Shown in pieces: positions 13,501-22,633 of a stretch of DNA of 33,463 nucleotides (positions are counted from its first letter, which is position 1; the number at the start of each line of letters is the position of its first letter). Source of the stretch: Physocladia obscura. Taxonomy: Eukaryota > Chytridiomycota > Chytridiomycetes > Chytridiales > Chytriomycetaceae. The position numbers were made by a program, and so were the translations under genes. The stretch spans positions 1 through 33,463 of the forward strand of contig JADGJH010000068.1 in the NCBI GenBank assembly GCA_027596945.1, given 5' to 3'. The notes beneath the pieces were generated by a model. That model was not told the DNA's origin. It ran no database searches and was given only the letters and a program-made list of their open reading frames with translations.

Positions 13501-15591
13501 CGTCGCCTTGAAGATCCGATTCATATTTTCAAGGACCTCTGTGATAGATTTGAGAGTTTTATAAGCTCATCGCTTTCAAAGAAAAAGGAAGTACTACAAC
13601 AAGCATTTATCGAATTCAAAGAAATATGCCTTGAAACGAAGCGAACAGGCGAGCTTTTCAAAAAATTTGCTGAGAAGCACACTTCAAAGATATCTGGAAT
13701 TTTCTCAAATGGCAATTTTGATGAAAAAAAAATGAAAGAACTTGTGGGATACAAAGAAAAGTTTGGATCAGAAGCTGAGTCTAAGCCTGGAAAAAATCTA
13801 TTGAAGTTATTTTCCTCTTGGCTTAATGAATACCAACTCTGTAATGTTAATGTATGTGTATATTTTGAATTTCTAGCTTGGATATTCGGAAAAAAATAAA
13901 AATAAAAATGAAAATAAAATAAAAAATAAAATAGGACACTGATCAACTTGAAATTCCTGGTCAATATTCTGGAAAATCTGAACCAAACGTTTCTGAGCAC
14001 GTGAAAATTGCCAACTTCGATCCCAATGTTCTCGTCATGTCTTCCATGCGCAGGCCGAAGAGAATTGTCATGATTGGAACCGATGAAAAAGAATATCCAT
14101 GGTTGGTTAAAGGTGGTGAAGATCTCCGTTTAGACCAAAGAATTGAGCAAATGTTTGTTATAATGAATGAGCTCATGGCTCAAAATTCATTCTGTATGCG
14201 AAACCATGTTTCTTTAGCGACTTATAAGGTTTGAAATCGCATAAAATTACGAATTTGGTTTTCCGTGTAATTCTTTGAAATAGGTTGTTCCAATGAGTAT
14301 GTCTCTTGGATTAATTGAATGGGTTGATGGGACAAAAACATTGAAAGCATGTCTGGCAGACAGTCCCGAATTTGAAAAGAAGTTTAGTGAAGCAATGGCA
14401 TTATATGGAGAGTTTGTTCAAAAACATGGCAAGTCCGGTCAATCATTTGTTGCATGTAAGTGTTGGTTTTGAATAATATTTTGGTGTTGAATTGTTTTAT
14501 ACATCAGGTTATGAGCCGTTTTTGCAAAACGCAACACCAAAAAATGTTATTGAAAACATTCAGTCGATTTGCAATAGGAATCGGGATTCTTATCTTCGTC
14601 AGTTTTTTTTCAAATTGACAATCTCGCCAGAAGCATTTTTCCACATTAGATCTGAGTTTGCAAATAGTTTGGCGGCGCTGAATATTTGTTCGTATTTACT
14701 CGGTATTGGAGACAGACACTTGGATAATTTTTTAGTGGATCTGAAAACTGGTAGAATTATTGGAATTGATTTCGGTCATGCATTTGGGTAAGTAGAGTTC
14801 GCAATTAAATATTAAAATTCTTTTTTAATGTTTCCATACAGATCAGCTACTGAAGTTCTTCCTGTCCCAGAACTTGTGCCATTTAGGTTGACAAATCAAA
14901 TGGAAAAATTTTTGCTTCCACTTGGTGTTCAAAGTTTGATGGCCAATCCAATGACGAACGTTTTGACTTGTAAGAATAGCGCATACTCTTAGTAGTTTCT
15001 GCTGCTGATACAGCTTTTTTATTTATTTTTAAAACAGCTATTCAAGACGGGAAAGGTCGACTCCTAAATGCACTAAATATTTTCGTGAACGAACCACTTC
15101 TGGAATGGCGGAAATTTGCTGTAACCCAAATGAAAAAGCAAGGTTGACAACACAACTTGGACAAAAAACCTCATTTTGCAATCTAAAATTTAAGCGCTTT
15201 CAAATTCCAATAGGTAAAAAAACTATATCAATGGGTGAAATATCCGAGTCAATGACAGCTCCTGCTTGGTATCCCCAACAAAAGCTGGATATTGCAAAAA
15301 GAAAGCTTGAAGGAGAAAATTGCACTTGTAAGGACAAAACACCATAAAGTCAAAACTCATTTCTTCATTCATTTAGATGTTACTGTTGATGAACTGACTG
15401 TTGGTCACGAAAAACGCAAATTTTTCAAGTCCATGAAAGGAGCATTGATGGGAGATCCCGCTGTGAATGTTCGCGCAAAGGTTGGGCGTATTTGTGAAAG
15501 TCCAAAAGAGCAAGTTGACTGTTTGATTGATCTTGCCATGGATCCAAATGTACTTGGCAGAGCGTGGGTTGGATGGTCACCTTTCATGTAA
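1549..15591 (+). CDS. PRKDC: DNA-dependent protein kinase catalytic subunit (DNA-PKcs)
   Basis: This giant PI3K-related serine/threonine kinase is recruited by Ku to DNA double-strand breaks and drives non-homologous end joining in the nucleus. The spliced product is about 3956 aa, against about 4128 in human, and is collinear with it from end to end. Residues 1 to about 2700 are HEAT-type helical repeats, including family blocks such as LVSGFYKL, LGLSYTPLA, WDPERNLRF and VNAKSLFKRLY-like NAKSLFKRLY. The FAT region follows (GWVQLAKLFKDL; W..RRLECMNKLSEW). The kinase domain carries LVKGGEDLR, GIGDRHLDNF and GIDFGHAF. The FATC tail ends in GWSPFM (human GWEPWM). Every exon junction keeps phase, and there is no internal stop, so the gene looks intact. 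The start is the ATG at 1549. No Ku gene lies in this window. The identity is certain; a few small introns are less so. Confidence 0.96.
4779..4825 (+). other. GC-AG intron in DNA-PKcs
   Basis: The exon ending in TATTTTG is followed by gcaagt, and the intron ends in aatag. Splicing at GC gives G|AC (Asp) and continues the conserved block LPRIVELA (human LPRVTELA). The nearest GT (4783) would shift the frame. GC donors in the context G|GCAAGT are the known minor variant of U2-type introns. Confidence 0.85.
8420..8548 (+). other. PRKDC: S/TQ cluster in DNA-PKcs (PQR-like region)
   Basis: A Ser/Thr-rich, low-order stretch in the exon starting at 8309 holds four S/TQ dipeptides at about residues 1942 (TQ), 1951, 1963 and 1983 (SQ). 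It sits at the place of the human PQR autophosphorylation cluster (around Ser2056), just before the conserved block that ends near LEL and resumes with the cysteine-containing helix. S/TQ is the preferred target of DNA-PK and ATM-family kinases. That these sites are phosphorylated is inference. Confidence 0.55.
13935..15142 (+). other. PRKDC: PI3K-like kinase domain of DNA-PKcs
   Basis: Five exons encode the catalytic domain. The N-lobe has MSSMRRPKRIVMIG and the ATP-contacting lysine in LVKGGEDLR. The catalytic loop is GIGDRHLDNF with Asp and Asn present, and the metal-binding motif is IDFGHAF. All key residues needed for phosphotransfer are intact, so an active kinase is expected. Confidence 0.93.
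15490..15591 (+). other. PRKDC: FATC C-terminus of DNA-PKcs
   Basis: The last 33 residues (around EQVDCLIDLAMDPNVLGRAW, then VGWSPFM) match the FATC motif that closes PIKK proteins. In this family the protein normally ends exactly here, which confirms the TAA at 15589-15591 as the true stop. Confidence 0.93.
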
Positions 15592-15645
15592 AGTCATTGT
15601 TGAAAAAGAAAAAAAAGTAATTCAATATTGCGAGTTTTCCACCAA

Positions 15646-16056
15646 ATGGCTGTCAAGACATCTAGAAAACAACAGCAAGGAGAAGTGGGTTCTACTGTAT
15701 TTGTGGAAGGTGATACAGTGGAGGAGGTTGCTGCCAAGATTTGGGCTCTGGCATTGCTGAAAATCGTCAGAACGGCAACTGTTGGAGATACTGGTAAGTA
15801 TGCATTAGATGAGAGTGAGGTTCTTTTTGAAAAGTTTGTTCACTTTGCTGAGCAGAGCAAAGGTTCTAGCAGATACTTGTTTAGTGCTTGTACGCTCATT
15901 TATTAAATTAATAGCAATGGCGTAATCAACAATAGCATCACAGCAAACACCACTAACAACATCAATAACAACAAAGAAAGTCAAAGTCAAAGTGAAAGTG
16001 ACATTGACCCAGATCGCACAGATAACTCTGATTTTGTTCTTAATAAAGATGAATAA
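15646..16056 (+). CDS. Small two-exon gene, unknown function, acidic Ser/Asn-rich tail
   Basis: I do not recognise the product. Exon 1 runs 15646-15878 and exon 2 runs 15915-16056. The 36-nt intron (gtttag...aatag) joins TT|C and keeps frame. The 124-aa product has a basic N-terminus (MAVKTSRKQQQ), a compact helical region (EEVAAKIWALALLKIV, then an acidic amphipathic helix), and a disordered tail with Asn repeats, SQSQSES and DIDPDR, ending NKDE. Its start lies 54 bp after the DNA-PKcs stop on the same strand. AATAAA overlaps its stop codon. Reading through the intron gives a stop at 15906 and an 86-aa product instead. A gtaagt at 15793 is a possible alternative donor but is not needed to keep the frame open. 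Confidence 0.55.
15879..15914 (+). other. 36-nt intron in the small gene
   Basis: The donor gtttag and acceptor aatag, with an ATTAAAT branch-like sequence before it, connect two reading frames in phase 2. Without splicing the frame ends at 15906 and the clearly coding-like acidic tail is lost. Confidence 0.5.
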
Positions 16057-16061
16057 ATAAA
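16052..16061 (+). terminator. AATAAA signals overlapping the stop of the small gene
   Basis: The stop codon TAA (16054-16056) is embedded in GAATAAATAAAAAT, giving AATAAA at 16052-16057 and 16056-16061. This fits a very short 3' UTR. The convergent XPD gene ends about 200 bp further on. Confidence 0.5.
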
Positions 16062-16254
16062 AATAATATCATAAATATAAACTTTATTTATATTCCATTG
16101 CAGTCATATTTATTGCTGACGCTTGTGTGCAATCTGAGGATCAAATTGTTTAGTGCTTGTATAGCCACATTTGTGAAAATTCATTGGATGTCGAAGTTTT
16201 TTCTCAGGAACAACTTGGAAAAAAGACATTTTCAAGAAAAACAACAATACAATT
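16057..16254. other. Short convergent intergenic spacer
   Basis: The 198 bases between the small plus-strand gene and the minus-strand XPD gene hold no coding signal that I can support, only AT-rich sequence compatible with two 3' UTRs. Confidence 0.6.
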
Positions 16255-16259
16255 TTATT
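16254..16259 (-). terminator. AATAAA overlapping the XPD stop codon
   Basis: On the minus strand the stop TAA (16257-16255) lies inside GAATAAAATT, so the canonical poly(A) hexamer begins two bases before the stop. The same arrangement is seen in the convergent small gene. Confidence 0.45.
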
Positions 16260-19200
16260 CATTCATTGGATCATCATCATTAATTTGTGCCCGACGCCTT
16301 TTCCCTTTATCTTTTGCAATATTTTCAGCTAGCAATTTATCATCCCTGAAAATGAATGAACCATTAAAAAATTTCAACAGTAAAAAATATAAACAGCTGT
16401 GGAGTAAAAAATTTACAAATTGGTACCATAAAGATATTCCGAGCTGGCTGTGTTCAAATGGTTGGGCCATAGATCTCAAAAACTTTTTCGCAGTCGCCAC
16501 AGCCATGTCTGTCGACAAGTTCACATACGCCTCTGACATTTCTACTTGAATCCATTTCGGCAACTTGGCCCGCTTGTCAGCTCGAGCGAAACGCTTGTCG
16601 GCAAACACCATAAGCCCGTAGTCAGACTTTCCTCTTAAAACCCGCCCCACACATTGCGCACCGTGTCGCATTGCGTCGAATGTGAGAAAATCGTTTTCAC
16701 GAACTTTAAAATTATCGCGCAAATATTCAAGTCGTGCCTGAGTTTTTAAAAGATACACTCTATAAGATTACCAAATATTTTTTATCCATCCAACCTTCAA
16801 AATTCGTGATTCTGTGTACTGATATGGAATACCAAACAAAATCACAGCTCGTCCATAATTGTGATCAAAATCGACTCCTTCAGACACTTTTCCCCGTGCT
16901 ACAGACAATAAAACAGCACCACGCCCATTATCACAAGCCTGGAACATATATTTATATATTTTTTTTCAATATTGTTTATCAATTTATATAACCTTTCGAT
17001 AATTTTCAAGGGCTAAGCTTGTTTCAGCAGCGTCTGGCGTTTCAATGAAAACCTTTATATTTAAAGTTAAGTAAGACACACAAAAAAGTAAAATTACCAA
17101 TTTGTATTTCAGCAAGTCTTGTAGCATTCCCTATATTTCAAAATTTAACCAGCACGAAAAATAAATTAATGTGGATAATCATACCAGCTCATTCCAAGAC
17201 GCAACAATAGATTCTAAATACAGATATGAAGGGAAAAAGCACACAAGACCATCCGGAACTAAAAATATGAATCAAATATTTTCAGTAAAAAAAATTTCAA
17301 AAAAGAAAAAAAAAAATCACCGACCGCATTTCGCAAACTCCAACAAAATATTTCCATAATTTCTCACAATCGCCAAATCATTTCGAACCTCGAATTTACT
17401 ACTAATAGCAACTTGGTCAGACCCACGCGTAATCGTCAATGGCAAAAAGCAATTCCGCGCCAGCGTCATCATATAACTTTCAACCACAACCGGTTTGAAT
17501 CCCAGCAATGTCGGATAAAGTTCCATTGGCGACAATGTTCCCGACGTGATCACGACGCTGCTGAATCGCTCAAAAACTGGTTTCATTGCCAGTGTTGCGT
17601 CGAGGCATGTTAAATGCAGTACAGGATTTGGGATCGTGTCGTGATCGTTTTCGAATGGCTCGAGGATTAACATGAATCCTTTTTGATAGGTAGAGACGAG
17701 GGTGGCGAAAGCAGCGACTTTTGAGAGTGCGCCGTAGTCGCTAAGGTCGGTCAATTCCAGTGTGCGAATTAAGCTGCTTAGTCTCTCTGAGCAGAATCTG
17801 ATAGGTAACAAAAAATAGTGATGATAAACAAATAACACAGATATGAAGTTAAAAAAAGTCTTTTAAAAACCTAAGCGGCTTTCTTTCGATAAAAGTAATT
17901 TCGCGAACATGCTGTAAAAAAGAAACAGGAGACTCTGCAACAACATGCATAACTCTCATTCGTGTCTTCAAGTATTCGATGAACCGTCTCAAAAAAGCAA
18001 CAAAATGCTCAGCACGCCGAATATTTCCTGGAACAGCGTCATTCAAAATATCGTCCGGTAATACTGGATTCGCCATCAATTCTTCTGCGTTTCGGGCTTC
18101 TTGCACTTCTTTTAGGCCTTCCACAAGACGATTGTATTCATTTTGCAGCTTCTCGGAATTATTTGCCTTTAAATCTTCAATTTTTTCTGCTAATGCTGTT
18201 ATTGATCGTGTACTTGCATCAAGGATCGGTCGAGTCAAATCAACGCTCAGAGATTCGGTGCAGACGTTATCTACATAAATAAAACAAATAGTAATTAATA
18301 CATAAATAAAATACGATGTACTCGCAAATAATATGCCTGGTACACATACGGATGAAAATAAACAAATACCAATATTATGCGCTTCATCGAAAACCACAAT
18401 ACAATCCTTGCTCAACTCCCTCGAAACCATCGTGGCAACTTTTGGGTCCAACAAATAATGATACGAATAAATCACAACATTAGCGCTACTCAGCATTTTA
18501 CGCGACAGGAAATACGGGCATTGCTTTTTTTCTTTGCCGTATTCTTTGAGATCGTCGAGCGTGTAAACTCCACTTGGCATTGCGGCCGTTCCTTCAATGT
18601 CGGCGGCTTCAAGATTTTCGAAATATTCGCAAAGTTGGTCAGGATGTTGGATTTTTGTGGTTTCGGTGCGCACCCATGGAGCTGTGAGAGAGCGGCAGCG
18701 TGCGTCGACAACGTTTCCTCGTTTCTCTTTGCTGATCTAAATGAGTTGATTGAGTTATTTTTTATCATATAAATACACATACGAACCTCGCTGTGAATGC
18801 AAAGATTTCTTCGACTTGTAAGACCGAGTCCAAGAAACTGTTCATTTCCAACATACCGTTTGCGATACTCCATCAAACGCTGTAATTCAGCCAACGCCTT
18901 TTCGATTTCCGGAACCGTTCGCGAACAGTAAATAAGTTTACGTTTCTCGGGGTAATGCTGTCGAAAAGTTGGTTATTGAATGTGTTTGTGAAAGATGAGG
19001 AGTGCTATTTTCTCCGCTTAATACCTGTTGATATGATACTATTAAGGATAGAAGTGATACGGTTTTGCCTGTTCCGGAAGGAGACTCAAGTAGACAATGG
19101 CCCTACAATGTTGTTTTTTGTTTTGTGCAGGTGTGTTTGTGCTGCATTATACTATGAAACAACAAAACGAACTTTTGCATCAAGTGCTTTCTTCATGTCG

Positions 19201-19277
19201 CGCATATACGCATACTGTTCGGGATAAATGGATTCATATGGAAACAAAACTGGAAGATCGTCAAGATAAAACTTCAT
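16255..19277 (-). CDS. ERCC2: TFIIH DNA helicase XPD/Rad3
   Basis: This is the 5'-3' superfamily 2 helicase of TFIIH, needed for nucleotide excision repair and structural for transcription initiation. Twelve exons (19277-19173, 19102-19025, 18957-18787, 18736-18370, 18270-17871, 17797-17325, 17258-17185, 17130-17098, 17052-16993, 16938-16795, 16737-16427, 16345-16255) give 768 aa; human XPD is 760. Visible are Walker A PSGTGKT with Lys48, the DEAH box at about 235-238, and the helicase motif [12 protein letters not shown]. Four cysteines at about 114, 132, 154 and 191 match the 4Fe-4S ligands. Other near-identical blocks include [18 protein letters not shown] and [10 protein letters not shown]. 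The start [14 protein letters not shown] aligns with the human start. The last intron uses a gtacca donor to rebuild GISLW before a Lys-rich tail. The gene is complete and lies 88 bp after the asparagine-synthase-like gene. Confidence 0.96.
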
Positions 19278-19365
19278 TATCAGAACAAAAAATCCAATGA
19301 ACTGTTTCTCTTTACCACCGTTAAACCAAACTTTATAATCATTTTTACAAAAGCAGCAAAAGCAT

Positions 19366-20787
19366 TCATTCATTGCCAGAATATTGTGGTATACCGCCGT
19401 GACGAGCAGGCCATGCACCGCAAGTTTTGCAAAAGTATTCATCTTTTCTCTCCAGCTGAAATCCGCACTTGATACAAGGGTCAGAACCAAAACGCGGAAT
19501 GGCAGTGTTCCATTTAATTGATTGAGCAGATAAATTGTGAGCAAATCGTTCGGTGGCAGAGCCTGTCAAAGCAACAACATCAACAACTTCGCGAGGAAAC
19601 TTAGGGTCGGGTGGAATTTCCTCAGCAAACAGACGGGCAAAGATACGGAAATAGTACAAATGCTCAGCATCGCGAATAACAATGCCATACTTTGAATAGA
19701 CGTGGTCAATGTTTTGGGAGAGAATGTGACTGGGCATTGACGAAGCAAAGACTTGGCCGATTTGAGATGTTCCGCAGCCAGTTTCAAGCGGAACCTTTCT
19801 GCGCCAACGCGAGGTTGCTTCGGGGAATGCGGCACGCAGGACAAACTTACCATGGATGAGTGAGGGATCCAGTGGATCGGCAGCAATCAAGTCGATCTTA
19901 TGGCACTTTACAGCGGCGCTGACGACGGCAGAATGGAGATATGGCTGAACAATCTGCAGGCCGAGCGCGTGGCAAAGCGGCACGGACGAGAAGGTGGCGT
20001 GTTTGTTATAGCTATCATTGCGAACCGAATCCTCATTCTCAAGCTCACTTTCAAGATGCTCATTTTTGATAAAGCGCGCAATCCACGCACGCAGCTGGGC
20101 GTCCGTCAGCCGCGTGAGAAACGCGTATCCGCCAAACAATTCATCGGCCGCGTCGCCTGTCACGACACGTGTCAGTCCAAGCCGCCGCACCGCTCGCAGC
20201 GCAACGGCAAGCCCCACACTACCACGAAGATCCATTGGGTCGAATGTTTGCAATGTACCCACGCAGAACGGCAAAGGCCGAAATTCGGTCTCCTCTTGTT
20301 CAACACCACCAACAATAACAGTTCCAACATCAGCACCAGCACCGTCATCGCGCATCAGCCGTGACATCGCCTCCCCTGCAGCTATCTCTACTGCGTGAAG
20401 CTCGATCCCGTTTGCTGCAGCAACACGGCGTGCGTGCGGCAGATCGAGTCTGGCGTCAAGCTCGGCACGCAAATCCACTATTTCGCCTGCTCTGATTTTG
20501 CTGCTACTAGAAGTAGTCGAAATTGGCTGCTCGCGGTAGTCTGGCGGCAAAACGGCCGTTGTTGCGGCGTGCGTAAAGCGGAACGGCTGTAAAGCTGTTG
20601 CTGCATCAGCCAAGATGCTTGTGTCGAGACCGCCGCTGAGGATAAGCGCCGTGTTATCTGCTGTTGCTCCCGCCGCCTCAAGTGCCTCCTTAAGCGCCCT
20701 TTTTACCGCTTGCCGCACAATTCCTGCCAGTTTACTGCCGGCAAAGTGTTTGTCGTGTAAAACCTGCTCTTCTGACAGCGGTGGCAT
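19366..20787 (-). CDS. Stand-alone asparagine-synthase-like ATP-pyrophosphatase with zinc ribbon
   Basis: A single uninterrupted exon encodes 473 aa starting at the first ATG (20787). It has the PP-loop LSGGLDTS (51-57) and the family motif GDAADELFGGY (211-221), followed by a PYL...AAVKCHKI block and a G-K-F-V-L-R-A motif, all as in the synthetase half of asparagine synthases (PF00733). The N-terminal glutaminase domain with its catalytic Cys is absent. Four cysteines at 438, 441, 453 and 456 (CxxC and CKTC, followed by GAWPA) form a likely zinc ribbon. Such proteins adenylate a carboxylate and transfer an amino group from ammonia or a partner; the actual substrate cannot be told from sequence. 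Intronless and GC-rich in its 5' half, unlike its neighbours, so transfer from a prokaryote is possible but unproven. The reading frame is open upstream of the ATG, so a missed upstream exon cannot be excluded. Confidence 0.8.
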   Translation of the reverse strand: MPPLSEEQVLHDKHFAGSKLAGIVRQAVKRALKEALEAAGATADNTALILSGGLDTSILADAATALQPFRFTHAATTAVLPPDYREQPISTTSSSSKIRAGEIVDLRAELDARLDLPHARRVAAANGIELHAVEIAAGEAMSRLMRDDGAGADVGTVIVGGVEQEETEFRPLPFCVGTLQTFDPMDLRGSVGLAVALRAVRRLGLTRVVTGDAADELFGGYAFLTRLTDAQLRAWIARFIKNEHLESELENEDSVRNDSYNKHATFSSVPLCHALGLQIVQPYLHSAVVSAAVKCHKIDLIAADPLDPSLIHGKFVLRAAFPEATSRWRRKVPLETGCGTSQIGQVFASSMPSHILSQNIDHVYSKYGIVIRDAEHLYYFRIFARLFAEEIPPDPKFPREVVDVVALTGSATERFAHNLSAQSIKWNTAIPRFGSDPCIKCGFQLERKDEYFCKTCGAWPARHGGIPQYSGNE

Positions 20788-20998
20788 TTCGTTCAAAACA
20801 CAAATAGATCCAAAAACTCCTCAACGCAGCTCTCCCACAGGCATCCGAGTTCTTTCTGGTTTTGTTGCTCACCATCTCATGCTGTTTTCCTGTCACTATC
20901 GCCACTGCCACCGTCAACGTCTGCGAACTGCGTCAGTACTGCTCACACTGGTCGCCTCAGCTGCTGCAACCTGAGTTGTATCTTCAACTACCTGAGCA

Positions 20999-22021
20999 CT
21001 ACTTTCTCCTCCATCTCTCGTTTTTTGGTCTGCTGTTATTTGTGCATCCAATGTTCGCTTCTGTGTCGTTAAAACTTGTGTACCATTCTCCACTTTCATC
21101 TCTGGTGCATGGTGCCACCGGCTTCACCTTGTACTCCGCTTTCAAAACCAGTTCCAATGCCTCTGGAGCTACTGCAAATGAATTCGCAAAAAGATCATGT
21201 TCTAGCGAAATAATGCACGTGTTGTTTCGCAATCCATGCCTGGAATTCTTGCACTACTTGTGCCTGTGTAAAGTTGTTTAAGCCCACCGAGTGAATTACT
21301 GCTCGGACACGGTCATCAATTCCACCGTACGGTGCCGAAAATACTTGGAAAATACTCCAATCACCACTTGAATTGCTTTTCCTGCCCACAATATCTGGTT
21401 CAACAAACAAATATTAGATTACGTCGAGTAATAATTAAAAATGACCCATGCCTCTCCAAGAATTTGTTCATTTGTTAAAAATGATAAATAAGGATGGCTC
21501 CACGTGTGAATTCTAATAATAAGAATGAGAAACGTTGTTTTATTTTTATTTTTGTATTACCCAATCTGATGTCCCGCTTTAAAAGTCCTTATCAAGGTCT
21601 CCGGCAACACATTATCAAACGTCAACCTGCTCCCAGTAATAAAAAACGTAGCTTTAACATTCGCCTTCTCCAATGCATCCAACACCGCCGGCGTGAATGC
21701 ACTCGGCCCGTCATCATAAGGGATTCGCCAAACGCGTGGGTGCGTACACGTTGTAATATCTTGCGTCCAGTCAAGGTGTGGAATCGGCACGGTGTTGAGT
21801 GATATCGCGGGAATTTCCGTTTTCGAAAGATATTGGTCTATCCATGCTTGTTTTGGTGAGGGTTCGACGGTGTTGTCTGGAGCAATGTTGTTGTTAAGCG
21901 AGATTTTCGTGTTAACTTTTTGTGGACGTCACAAAAAACTCTACAAATGTAGAAGACTTTACTTGTATGCATGCACTTGCAAGAGAGTGACCAGAGCAAA
22001 AACTAGAATCAAACACGCCAT
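20999..22021 (-). pseudogene. Broken polysaccharide (chitin) deacetylase, carbohydrate esterase family 4
   Basis: The relic begins with a good signal peptide (ATG at 22021, MACLILVFALVTLLQVHA). It then carries the NodB-type motifs in order: YDDGPS, KATFFITGS, GHQIG spliced (21561 to 21512) to HTWSHP, and after another intron (21446 to 21394) KYFR. The catalytic-core motif expected as RPPYG is split by a one-base frame change at 21334-21335, after which APYGGIDDRVRA continues in another frame. Roughly 10-15 residues that normally follow (the DTxDW region) are missing. Another frame change near 21220 leads to IISLEHD. The signal-peptide exon cannot be spliced in phase to the mature part. Intact homologues remodel chitin in the cell wall. 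With at least three lesions this copy is probably dead; assembly errors are less likely because neighbouring genes read cleanly. Confidence 0.7.
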
Positions 22022-22633
22022 TTAATAATTTTTTTTCAGGAAAAAAATTTTACAGGGTGAATGCAGCTTAATGTAGTTGTTAAAAAACAAAATTTTCACC
22101 TTAAGATTTGCACATGTGCCTCTTGCATATTTCCGCAATTTTGTCGGCCGACAGTCAAATAAACTCCTCTATCTTACAAGTGCAAACAGATATGTGGAAA
22201 AAATGTTTTGCAATACAATATTGTTGATAATACAACAAATAGCACTGTGTTCTCAAAAAAGCTTCTAAAAGTGGCCATTCATATGTCGTAGAAGCATGAT
22301 TCTTAAGGTGCTAATAACGTATTAAAGTTGTAAGTTATTCATCCAAAAATACGAAACGAGTTTTTGAATTAAATTTTTCAACTTGATATGAATTCTATTT
22401 GAGTGTATTTACCCCCAGAATGAATGTTCATGCAGTTTATTATTCCAAACTCAACTTAAAGTTAACACAAAAGTAAAAATGATAAAAGTAACAAAGGTAC
22501 GCTCCTCAATGCCATCAATTTGCTGTGGACCATTTGGTCGGATGCATTTTCAAATCACCAATCACATCAGTAACACTAACAGGCCAGACTGTAAAAAGAG
22601 CTGTCAGCAACAAATAATTTTTTCAAATAATCA
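22022..22633. other. Intergenic DNA between the ATPase gene and the deacetylase relic
   Basis: About 610 AT-rich bases with no coding stretch that I can support. On the minus strand it must contain the ATPase 3' UTR and whatever promoter the deacetylase had. No obvious poly(A) hexamer lies directly after the ATPase stop. Confidence 0.5.

Larger units (their letters stand above)
1549..15591 (+). other. PRKDC: Exon map of the DNA-PKcs gene
   Basis: Coding exons read by hand: 1549-1681, 1760-1914, 2015-2420, 2480-2560, 2605-2771, 2824-3056, 3112-3215, 3266-3403, 3478-4034, 4095-4532, 4586-4778, 4826-5172, 5222-5513, 5580-5807, 5860-6974, 7019-7347, 7413-7908, 7959-8258, 8309-8614, 8660-8938, 8988-9185, 9231-10105, 10157-10437, 10481-10577, 10627-10918, 10978-11656, 11709-11790, 11840-12020, 12074-12174, 12221-12326, 12375-12644, 12692-13288, 13345-13851, 13935-14228, 14284-14455, 14508-14787, 14842-14969, 15038-15142, 15214-15327, 15377-15591. 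Lengths sum to 11871 nt, a multiple of three. The segment 7413-7908 may itself contain a 33-nt intron. Introns are typically 35-80 nt, with the longest being 100 nt. Confidence 0.8.

Noticed and set aside
15527..15760. Plus-strand frame overlapping the end of DNA-PKcs
   Set aside because: It is a shadow of the FATC exon and of the following small gene in another frame.
15592..15906. C-terminal extension of DNA-PKcs into the small gene
   Set aside because: PIKK proteins end at the FATC motif and the TAA follows GWSPFM exactly; no splice gives a sensible extension.
16255..16758. XPD C-terminus read through the last intron
   Set aside because: Reading through is open but inserts a hydrophobic stretch absent from the family. 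Splicing from the gtacca donor restores GISLW followed by a charged tail.
20732..21099. Minus-strand frames between the deacetylase relic and the asparagine-synthase-like gene
   Set aside because: They lack motifs and splice continuity; one Thr/Ser-rich frame could be tail debris of the deacetylase but cannot be joined.
21792..22025. Plus-strand 77-aa frame antisense to the deacetylase relic
   Set aside because: It is the complement of the signal-peptide region and has no features of its own.
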